NCBI GenBank assembly: GCA_937864375.1
Contig: CALMJO010000717.1
Location: forward strand, 1 to 5,957
Reading direction: 5' to 3'
DNA length: 5,957 bases
Source of the DNA: an uncultured Spirochaetota bacterium
Lineage (GTDB): Bacteria > Spirochaetota > UBA4802 > UBA5368
Below the pieces are notes generated by a model that ran no database searches, was not told the origin of the DNA, and saw only the letters and a program-made list of their open reading frames with translations. Below, piece by piece: positions 1 to 5,911 of this stretch (positions are counted from its first letter, which is position 1; each line of letters begins with the position of its first letter). Made by a program: the position numbers and the translations under genes.

Positions 1-1265
1 GACCCGTCCTCTCTCGTGAACACCGCGCGGACGACAAAGACCCGCTCCTCGACGCCGCCGATCGTGCTCTCCAGCGCGAAGCCGTCGTCGAGCCGGAGGC
101 ACGAATCCATGGGGAGTCCAAGGATATCCCCGCCGTCAGCGGGGAGCTGGACGATGGAGCTCGCGTTAAGCGCCAGCGGGATCGAGAGCGGTCCGTTCAC
201 GATGAAGCGGTAGACCAGGTCCGCGGCCAGGCCGTTCCCGGCCTCGTCACGCGCGCTTCCCTTCACGGTGAGAGCGTACTCCTGCATTGGGGCGAGCTCC
301 GCACCTCCCGCCGGCGTGAGCGTAACGGCGCGCCCGGAGGCGTCCCATTCCGTGAGGCAGTCTACCGGAGGTGAAAGGCCGATCGCATCCTCCACGGACG
401 ACCTGCTCATGGGCTCCGAAAACACGAGCCTAAGCGCGGCGTCCCGCTCCACCGCGCCGGAAAAAAGGTTTTGCGCATCCAGTCGTACGGAGCCTCCCCC
501 GCGCACCGCGTACGCGCCGACGGTTGAATCCTGCCCGCACTCGAGACAGGGCGCGATTAAATCCTCTCCCGCGGTGAAGCTGACGCGCTCCTCCGCCTCC
601 AGCGGATTTCCCTCCAGGTCCGTCACCTCGCGCGAGATTGAAAGCACGTAACGCGTCCCCGCGGCGAAACCCGTGTACGGCCTCAGGGTGAGCACGGTCC
701 CGTCCGGTGAAAACTCCCGGAAGAGCGTCACGCCCGGCGAGAGGCTCACGCCCCGCGCGGCGGAGGAGGGCGATACGGGCTCCGAGAACGCCACCATCAC
801 GGTCGCGGGCATTCCCGTGTACCCGTCCGCGGGGCTGGTCGAAGCGACGCGCGGCGAGGAAAAGTCGCTCCCCACTCCGAACTCGGAAACCGCCTCCCTT
901 TCGAGATCGTTTCCATGCACGTCCTCGGCGCTCTCGCATACCGTTATGCGGCATTTACCGTGGGGGAGTCTCGCGGACGGAATGAACGAAAGCTCCCTTC
1001 CACGCCACCGGAATTCCCCCATGACGGGGGCGCCGCCCGCGACCACGCTTACGGCGTCCGCCGTCGATGCCCTGTCCATCTCCTCGGAAAAAGTTACGAC
1101 GATCGCCGTACGGTCCGCTACGCCCACCGCGCCGTCCGCCGGGACTATGCTTGCCACGCGAGGCGGGCCTGTATCCGGCACTAAGCCGCATCCCGGGACG
1201 CAGAGCAGCCCGATCCCCGCACAAGCTGCCAGGTAAACTACGAAGGTCAGGATATTACCTCGCAA
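1..1265 (-). CDS. Big_5 (SbsA Ig-like) repeat lipoprotein, second paralogue, 3' end off the window
   Basis: The reading frame is open from position 1265 to the left edge (421 codons, no stop), so the C-terminus is missing. I chose the TTG at 1265-1263 as start. It has a GGAGAG ribosome site 7 bases upstream, and it gives an export signal: Met-Arg-Gly-Asn, a hydrophobic stretch to about residue 22, then Val-Pro-Gly-Cys with Cys26 as the likely lipidated residue. No ATG fits. The mature part shows repeated Big_5-type domains. Each begins with a Pro-Ala-Asp-Gly turn and carries a Phe-Ser-Glu motif: FSEEM at 59-63, FSEPV at 160-164 and FSEPM at 282-286. The domain ends read like D-x-x-G-N followed by a Phe-Thr/Ile strand. 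Around residues 405-420 the protein appears to enter a fourth domain. It lies 4 bases after its paralogue and shares its layout, so the pair looks like an old tandem duplication. The family is known for extracellular or S-layer-type Ig folds; the specific function is unknown. The call of an exported Ig-repeat protein is firm, lipidation is likely. Confidence 0.85.
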   Translation of the reverse strand, partial: MRGNILTFVVYLAACAGIGLLCVPGCGLVPDTGPPRVASIVPADGAVGVADRTAIVVTFSEEMDRASTADAVSVVAGGAPVMGEFRWRGRELSFIPSARLPHGKCRITVCESAEDVHGNDLEREAVSEFGVGSDFSSPRVASTSPADGYTGMPATVMVAFSEPVSPSSAARGVSLSPGVTLFREFSPDGTVLTLRPYTGFAAGTRYVLSISREVTDLEGNPLEAEERVSFTAGEDLIAPCLECGQDSTVGAYAVRGGGSVRLDAQNLFSGAVERDAALRLVFSEPMSRSSVEDAIGLSPPVDCLTEWDASGRAVTLTPAGGAELAPMQEYALTVKGSARDEAGNGLAADLVYRFIVNGPLSIPLALNASSIVQLPADGGDILGLPMDSCLRLDDGFALESTIGGVEERVFVVRAVFTREDG

Positions 1266-1269
1266 GGGC

Positions 1270-2712
1270 TCACTCTCCAAACCTGAAAAAGTAGCGGATG
1301 TCGCCGGTCCTGGGCACGCGCGCCAGGCTGAGTATTCCGTCGGGCCCGCCCCTGAGACTGAGCTCGTAGAGATTGTCCCGCCTGAGCGAGCCGACGGTGA
1401 TCGTGAGCGTGTCCCCGCTCCATTCGTACCGGCGCACCGCGCCGCTGAAGGTCGGGTCCGCCCCGTTGATGAAGCCAATCGACGTGTTCTCGGGGACGCT
1501 CGCGCGCGCCATCCCGGCTGAAAACGCCAGTTCGATCCGCACGGCGCCGTCGGCGAGCTCCGTACCGGGCGGCTCGACGAGCCCCATGTGCATGAGCGGG
1601 ACCGGTCCGCCGGGAGCGAGAATCTTTGCCGAGGTAACCGTAGGCTCGCGGGCATCGTCGCCGTCCGTGAACAGGTACGCCGTGAAACCGCGCACGAGCG
1701 GGTTGCCCGCGGCGTCCCTCGCTTCGTCCGTGACGCGAAGCTCGTAGCGCCGTCCGGCCTCCAGTCCCGCGGGAAAGCTCACCGCACATGAGAGCTCCGA
1801 TTCCCACACGATGCTCATCTGCGCGCCGGGAAGCAATTCGATCCCACGCGCCACGCTTTCCCGATCCATGCGCTCGCTGAAGCCGAACAGGAGCACCGGG
1901 GCGGTACCCAGGCCGTGGTGCTCCGCGTAATCGCCGGAGCGCGCCCAGTTCTCGCCGCTTCCCGGGCTGGTCGCCTCGACGAGAACCGGTTTCACGAATT
2001 CTTCACCTGCGGTGAACCGGTACTCCCGCCGCGCCGCGAGCCGGTTTCCCGACAGGTCCGCGCATTCCGCCCCCGGCGCGATCACGTACTCGGTGAGAAA
2101 CGCGAGGCTCCTAAAAGGGCGGAGCTCCATGGTGTCGCGCGCCTCGTTCCATGTGACGACGCCCTCGGCCGCGGGAAAAATCTTGAGGCCGCTCTCGACG
2201 CTCTTCGTGTCCATGGGCTCGGAAAACCTCAACCGTATCACAGAAGTGCAGGGGATACCCACGGCAAGATCGGCGGGGTACACCTCGAGCACCTCGGGCC
2301 GCCCGAGCTCCGCCGCGGTATAGAATCCCGAGCGGAAGGCGCGGCCTGGCCCGGCACCTTCCACGTCGCGCGCATCCTCGCCGACGGTTACGGTGCAGGC
2401 GCCCCGATCCAGCGGGAGATGCGGGGTGAAGCGCATGAGCCGCCCCCTGCGCTCCCAGACGAAGGCTCCCTCCACCGCGCCCTCCGCGCAGGAAAGCGTG
2501 AAAGCGCGCTCAGTTGAAGTGAGCTCCATGGATTCCGAAAAGCAAACCTCCACCTGAGTGTCGCGCCCCGCGTGCGCGCCATTCGCGGGACGCACCCATT
2601 CGACCGCGGGCGGCCTGGTGACCAGGTCGCAGGACGCGGTCTGGAGTACCAGGGCCATCGCGAGGAGGGCCGAGAGGCTCCCTGTGTTTATTAATTCGTA
2701 TTTCCTGAACAT
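1270..2712 (-). CDS. Big_5 (SbsA Ig-like) repeat lipoprotein, first paralogue
   Basis: Complete 480-residue protein with an ATG start and a good ribosome site. The N-terminus has a basic Arg3-Lys4, a hydrophobic stretch at about 13-24, then Leu-Gln-Thr-Ala-Ser-Cys. Cys28 is the likely lipidated residue, although Thr at -3 is looser than the classical lipobox. The rest is four Ig-like repeats of the SbsA/Big_5 type, roughly 36-132, 138-235, 240-350 and 355-480. Each has the strand motif Phe-Ser-x-x-Met: FSESM at 58-62, FSEPM at 163-167, FSERM at 278-282 and FSAGM at 397-401. Domain 2 has the typical opening (Tyr-Pro-Ala-Asp-x-Ala-Val-Gly-Ile-Pro) and closing (Asp-Leu-Ser-Gly-Asn). No catalytic motif is visible and there is no second membrane segment. 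It is predicted to be anchored in the outer or inner membrane facing the periplasm, or displayed at the surface. Co-transcription with an exporter suggests a link to secretion or envelope structure, but this is inference. Confidence 0.9.
   Translation of the reverse strand: MFRKYELINTGSLSALLAMALVLQTASCDLVTRPPAVEWVRPANGAHAGRDTQVEVCFSESMELTSTERAFTLSCAEGAVEGAFVWERRGRLMRFTPHLPLDRGACTVTVGEDARDVEGAGPGRAFRSGFYTAAELGRPEVLEVYPADLAVGIPCTSVIRLRFSEPMDTKSVESGLKIFPAAEGVVTWNEARDTMELRPFRSLAFLTEYVIAPGAECADLSGNRLAARREYRFTAGEEFVKPVLVEATSPGSGENWARSGDYAEHHGLGTAPVLLFGFSERMDRESVARGIELLPGAQMSIVWESELSCAVSFPAGLEAGRRYELRVTDEARDAAGNPLVRGFTAYLFTDGDDAREPTVTSAKILAPGGPVPLMHMGLVEPPGTELADGAVRIELAFSAGMARASVPENTSIGFINGADPTFSGAVRRYEWSGDTLTITVGSLRRDNLYELSLRGGPDGILSLARVPRTGDIRYFFRFGE
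1273..1278 (-). promoter_or_regulatory. Ribosome binding site for the downstream Big_5 gene
   Basis: GGAGAG lies 7 bases before the TTG at 1265. It sits inside the last codons of the preceding gene, directly before that gene's TGA stop (1272-1270). This site decides the TTG start: the only in-frame alternative close by, another TTG at 1280, would add an acidic Leu-Glu-Ser-Glu-Pro segment before the signal peptide. The arrangement suggests translational coupling. Confidence 0.65.
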
Positions 2713-2717
2713 GCCCG

Positions 2718-4121
2718 TCAGCCTCCCTGCGCGATGCGCACCCTCATTCCGTCGGCATAGTGCCGCGTGCCCGGTCCCGCCACGAGGTCGCCCTCCTCCA
2801 GTCCCGAAAGCACCTCCACCCCCGCACCGAACTCCCTTCCCGTCTTCACCGGTACCCTGCGCAGCGCCCCTTCACGGTAGAGGAACGCCTCCGAGGCGCC
2901 GTTGCGTATCTCGCCTAACGCGTCCCTGGGAACCACCAGGGCGTTCTCCACCTTCTCCGCCGCGACCGAGGCGCGCGCGAACATCCCGGGCCTGAGCTCC
3001 CCGCGCGCGTTTTCCGCGAGAATGCGCACCTCCACCGTCCGCGAGCCGGTGTCGAGCACGGGGCTCACGAGGTAGACCTCGCCCCGGAAGGTCTTTCCAT
3101 CGACGGCGTCCACGGTGAAGCGCGCCTCCTGTCCCCTGCGCAGGCGCGCGGTCTCCTTCTCGCCCGCGCTCGCGATGATGAAGGTCTGGGCCACGTTCAT
3201 GATGACGAAAAGCGGCGTGTCGTCCCGGGTGCGTTCTCCCTTCTCAACGCTCCGTGCCGCGACCACCCCGTCGATGGGGGCGCGTATGTGCGCTTCGCTT
3301 ATATGGGTGCCGATTATCTCAACGGCCGTCTCCGCGCGCTTCATGGCGTTGAATGCCGCATCGGTCTCCGCCGCCTCGAGCTTCGTATTCAGCCTCGCGA
3401 GCGACAGGGCGCGCGCGTCCTCGTGGGCGGGGACCTCGAGCCCGGCTTTCCTGATGTCCTCGTCGCGGAATCCCACGAGGAGGATCTCGTGCTCCTTTTT
3501 CGATGCGAGGTACTTTGCCTGCGCGCCGGTCCACGAGGTCCGCAGCGCATCGAGCTCCACCCGGCTGACGCCTCCCGCGCGGAAGAGCTCCTCCTTCTTC
3601 CTGAGGACCGAGTCGGCGTTCTTCCACTCGGCGAGCTTCCCCGCGAGCTCCACGCGCGCTCGTGAAATCGCGCGAAGGTGCTTCTCCACCTCGCGTTCGG
3701 CGCGCTCCTGCTTTTCCCGCGCGAGCCGGTACGCCGCCTCCGCGGACCTGAGCTCCGCCTGGGCGCTCCTGTGTTCAAGCTCCAGCGGCAGGAGCTCGAT
3801 CAGCGCGAGGATCTGCCCCTTCGCGACCGTGTCGCCCTGTTCCGCGTACACCGCTTCGATCCTGCCCTGCACCCTGGACGAGACGCTCGCCTTGTCCCTG
3901 CAGCTCACCGTGCCCAGGATCTCGATCTCGAGCGTCACGTCCCTGCGATCCACCTTCACCAGTTCGACCTCTGGAAGCGAGCCTTCCCCGTCGGCCCTCC
4001 CCTGTTTTCCGCCCTCGCCCCGGAAGACGCCCGCGGCCGTCCCGCACAGGACCGAGGCGAGCACCGCGAGCATGACCTTTCTCCGGTGCCTGATAAAAAA
4101 TTCCCGCGCGTTGATCCTCAT
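2718..4121 (-). CDS. Periplasmic adaptor (membrane fusion protein) of an efflux/secretion system, HlyD/AcrA type
   Basis: 467 residues from the ATG at 4121. A longer in-frame reading to 4253 exists, but it overlaps the tolC gene, lacks an export-type N-terminus and ignores the GGAGGAAGGA ribosome site just before 4121. Residues 1-16 are basic (RHRRK at 11-15). About 16-32 form one membrane segment, so the protein should be anchored in the inner membrane with its bulk in the periplasm. About 78-112 are the first half of a biotinyl/lipoyl-like domain (SSRVQGRIEAVY, then GDTVAKGQ). About 113-275 are a long charged alpha-hairpin coiled coil, and 276-310 the second lipoyl half (IRAPIDGVVAAR). The beta-barrel and membrane-proximal domains follow, with LRPGMFARASV at 376-386 and VVPRDAL at 396-402. 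The hairpin tip has Lys175-Leu179-Ser186, matching the R/K-x3-L-x6-S spacing used by adaptors to dock on TolC. Its partner is the TolC gene 19 bases upstream. The pump is not in the window, so the substrate is unknown. Confidence 0.93.
   Translation of the reverse strand: MRINAREFFIRHRRKVMLAVLASVLCGTAAGVFRGEGGKQGRADGEGSLPEVELVKVDRRDVTLEIEILGTVSCRDKASVSSRVQGRIEAVYAEQGDTVAKGQILALIELLPLELEHRSAQAELRSAEAAYRLAREKQERAEREVEKHLRAISRARVELAGKLAEWKNADSVLRKKEELFRAGGVSRVELDALRTSWTGAQAKYLASKKEHEILLVGFRDEDIRKAGLEVPAHEDARALSLARLNTKLEAAETDAAFNAMKRAETAVEIIGTHISEAHIRAPIDGVVAARSVEKGERTRDDTPLFVIMNVAQTFIIASAGEKETARLRRGQEARFTVDAVDGKTFRGEVYLVSPVLDTGSRTVEVRILAENARGELRPGMFARASVAAEKVENALVVPRDALGEIRNGASEAFLYREGALRRVPVKTGREFGAGVEVLSGLEEGDLVAGPGTRHYADGMRVRIAQGG
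2722..2728 (-). promoter_or_regulatory. Ribosome binding site for the first Big_5 gene
   Basis: AGGGAGG lies 9 bases before the ATG at 2712-2710. It overlaps the end of the adaptor gene, whose TGA stop (2720-2718) falls between this site and the start codon. It is a strong match to the anti-Shine-Dalgarno sequence and supports the ATG start. Confidence 0.7.
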
Positions 4122-4127
4122 GTCCTT

Positions 4128-4137
4128 TCCTTCCTCC
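4128..4137 (-). promoter_or_regulatory. Ribosome binding site that sets the adaptor start
   Basis: GGAGGAAGGA lies in the 19-base gap between the tolC stop (4143-4141) and the ATG at 4121, 6 bases before that ATG. It is the main evidence for the 4121 start over longer in-frame readings that begin inside tolC. Confidence 0.7.
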
Positions 4138-4140
4138 AGT

Positions 4141-5517
4141 TCATAATGAGCCGCCGTCATCATCGCCCAGGGCCGCTTCGAGCTCGGCCCGGGCCGCGAG
4201 GTTTTCCGCGAGCGAGGATCGTTCCCTGAGCCGCGCCTTGGCCAGCTCGGCATATGTCTTAAGCACTTCGTAGCGCGCCAGCTCCCCCAGGCGCGCCCGT
4301 GTATCCTCGATCGCCGCCTGGCGCGCGAGGAGGTCCGCGTTCGTCCGCGCGAGCGAGACGAGACCCGTCGTCTCTCCCGCCCGGTCGAGGGCGCGCTCCA
4401 CCTCCAGGACTATCCTGGCGCGCGTGCGCTCCACCTCACGTGCCGCCTCGTTGTACGCGAAGGAGGCCTCTTTCGCCCGTCTCGCGTACGTGGGATCGTT
4501 CCAGAGGTCCATTCGTACGTTATGCGACGCGCTTTGCTGCGCTCCGTAATCCCCCTCGCCCCACCCGCGCGAATCGTCGACAGTGCTCCCAAGGATAGCG
4601 GTGGTCACCGACAGGCCCACGCTCCACACGCGGCCGTCCAGCGGGAGGCGATCCCCCCGGTAGCCGTAGCTCCCCGAGAGCCTGACGACCGGCAGGTAAT
4701 ACCTCCCTGCGATCCTTTCCGCTGCGTGCGCGGCGCGCAGCGCGTACCTCGCCTGGCGCATCTCGGGCCTGGATTTGAGCGCATGCGCCGTCAGCGCATC
4801 CTTCGTTCTCGGGGGAGTCTCATCCTTGCCCGCATCATCCGGCAGGGGAGCGATCGCGAGCTCCTCTTCAGGCGGGGCGCCGATCCGCATCCTGATATTC
4901 ATGAGACCGGCCCGCCAGGCGTTCTGGGCCCTGGACAGCTCGTATTCCGCCTCCGCGATGCGCGCGTCGGCCTGCACGCGCTGGAGCTCCGTGGCCATGC
5001 CATGGCGCGCCTCCTCGTCGATGATGTTTCGCTGCAACCTGAGGCTTTCAAGAAGCGCGCGCTGCACCTCGACCTCGCCGGCCGCGCCCTGGAGCGCGCA
5101 GTATTCCTTCTTCACCGCCAGGACGAGCGCGGTCCGCTCGACGCGAAAGCGCTCGCGCGCCATGAGCTGCTCGTATCCCGCGACCTCGTACTCGTCCAAG
5201 GTCGTGCCGCCGGTGTGGATGTCGTAGCCCAGGGTCACGAGGACCTGGCGGCTCCGCTCGTCGCGCGCGCCGGTATTCACGGTTTCATCCTGCAGGTACT
5301 GCAGGGACGCCGACGGCAGGAACTCGCGCCACTTCTCCCTCCTGGCCAGGAGGGCCGACTCGATGTTCGCGCGAAGCCGGCCGAGCTCCGGACTGTACGC
5401 ACAGGCCTGTTTGACGGCCTCCCGCGCATCGAGAACGCGGTGCGCCGGCTCTTTGGCGTATGCGCCCTCGTTAAGGAAGGCCACGCATGCAATAGCGATA
5501 ACCACTCTCGTTTTCAT
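4141..5517 (-). CDS. TolC-family outer-membrane efflux/secretion channel
   Basis: 458 residues, the usual length for the family. I chose the ATG at 5517 because it gives a clean signal peptide: Met-Lys-Thr-Arg, hydrophobic residues 5-14, and a cut after Ala-Tyr-Ala at 19-21. The upstream in-frame ATG at 5574 would add 19 Arg-rich residues before it. There is no cysteine at the cut site, so this member is probably not lipidated. The two halves are the duplicated outer-membrane efflux protein (OEP) repeats, about 28-215 and 238-450. Each has a long amphipathic helix, a beta hairpin that should cross the outer membrane, and a second long helix. The strands are about 68-77 with 91-100, and 276-286 with 298-308. 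The first repeat keeps the Gly-Gly after its second strand (103-104). The second repeat replaces that region with a Gly/Asp/Ser-rich insertion (about 311-340). The start overlaps the previous gene by 4 bases (ATGA), and only a weak GGG is seen before it, which points to translation by reinitiation. It pairs with the adaptor encoded next. Confidence 0.93.
   Translation of the reverse strand: MKTRVVIAIACVAFLNEGAYAKEPAHRVLDAREAVKQACAYSPELGRLRANIESALLARREKWREFLPSASLQYLQDETVNTGARDERSRQVLVTLGYDIHTGGTTLDEYEVAGYEQLMARERFRVERTALVLAVKKEYCALQGAAGEVEVQRALLESLRLQRNIIDEEARHGMATELQRVQADARIAEAEYELSRAQNAWRAGLMNIRMRIGAPPEEELAIAPLPDDAGKDETPPRTKDALTAHALKSRPEMRQARYALRAAHAAERIAGRYYLPVVRLSGSYGYRGDRLPLDGRVWSVGLSVTTAILGSTVDDSRGWGEGDYGAQQSASHNVRMDLWNDPTYARRAKEASFAYNEAAREVERTRARIVLEVERALDRAGETTGLVSLARTNADLLARQAAIEDTRARLGELARYEVLKTYAELAKARLRERSSLAENLAARAELEAALGDDDGGSL
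5289..5305. repeat. Inverted repeat, 7-base arms, 3-base spacer, inside tolC
   Basis: CCTGCAG, then GTA, then CTGCAGG. On the coding strand it encodes Leu-Gln-Tyr-Leu-Gln, and the repeated Leu-Gln pair explains most of the symmetry. It is a sequence fact; a function is doubtful. Confidence 0.4.
5337..5354. repeat. Perfect 18-base palindrome inside tolC
   Basis: CCCTCCTGGCCAGGAGGG reads the same on both strands. It lies about 165 bases into tolC, over the codons for Leu-Leu-Ala-Arg-Arg near residues 56-61, and 31 bases from another inverted repeat. It could be an operator-like dyad or an mRNA hairpin, or simply chance in GC-rich coding DNA. Confidence 0.45.
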
Positions 5518-5911
5518 TTCCCGGCCAGCCCGTCCACCTCGGCCGCGATCCGCTCGGCGATACGCGCTGCGCACTCAGCCTCCGCGATGTCGCAGCCGTC
5601 GCACAGGAACCTCACCAGCGCCACAGGCTCCCCGCCGCGCGCATCGCGTATCCCTAGGTGCACGCTCAGGGATGCGCGCCGGTCGAAGATATCGCCGCTC
5701 TCCCCGCGAAACACCCTGATCATGGCGCGGTGCCTGAAGGCGTCGGCCGGCTCCTCCCCCCCGGCGTACGACGCTGCGCGAAACCCGCGGCGCGCCAGCG
5801 CGAACACGAGCGATTCGGCAAGCCGGTCCCGTCCCTCGTCGCGCGCGGCCTCTTTGCCTGCCTCAATGAAAATCATGTCGATCGGCGCCGGGCCTCTGGC
5901 CTGCACTACGG
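5514..5911 (-). CDS. Unrecognised small protein encoded upstream of tolC, 5' end missing
   Basis: Open for 131 codons up to the point where adapter sequence begins at 5912. The GTG at 5906 is the first possible start seen, but only five genomic bases lie beyond it, so the true start may be further upstream and lost. Numbering from that GTG: a short hydrophobic strand (IDMIFIEA, 9-16), a helix (about 24-40), Gly-Phe-Arg, then two likely strands (61-67 and 78-86). After these come Asp-Ala-Arg-Gly-Gly, a further strand ending in Cys102-x-x-Cys105, Cys112, and a C-terminal helix to the end. The helix, then Gly-Phe-Arg, then strands with an Asp-x-x-x-Gly turn loosely recalls the CsgG/LpoB/TolB-N type of envelope lipoprotein domain, but I do not recognise a family. 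Its stop overlaps the tolC start (ATGA), so the two are probably translationally coupled. A role in the same envelope machine is plausible but unproven. Confidence 0.75.

Noticed and set aside
430..954. Minus-strand Arg/Gly-rich reading frame of 174 residues
   Set aside because: It overlaps the continuous Big_5 frame on the same strand in another phase; the Big_5 frame has clear repeated motifs and this one has none.
1915..2517. Plus-strand reading frame of 200 residues
   Set aside because: It is antisense to the well-supported Big_5 lipoprotein gene, with an Arg- and Pro-rich composition typical of shadow frames.
3115..4146. Long plus-strand reading frame of 343 residues
   Set aside because: It is the antisense of the adaptor gene, very rich in Ser, Arg and Ala, without a ribosome site or a recognisable motif. 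It is a by-product of high GC content.
4122..4253. Longer start for the adaptor gene
   Set aside because: The added 44 residues overlap tolC, are Arg/Pro-rich and would bury the membrane anchor. The ribosome site before 4121 fits far better.
5518..5574. Longer start for tolC
   Set aside because: It adds 19 Arg-rich residues before a clean signal peptide; the ATGA overlap start at 5517 is the natural choice.
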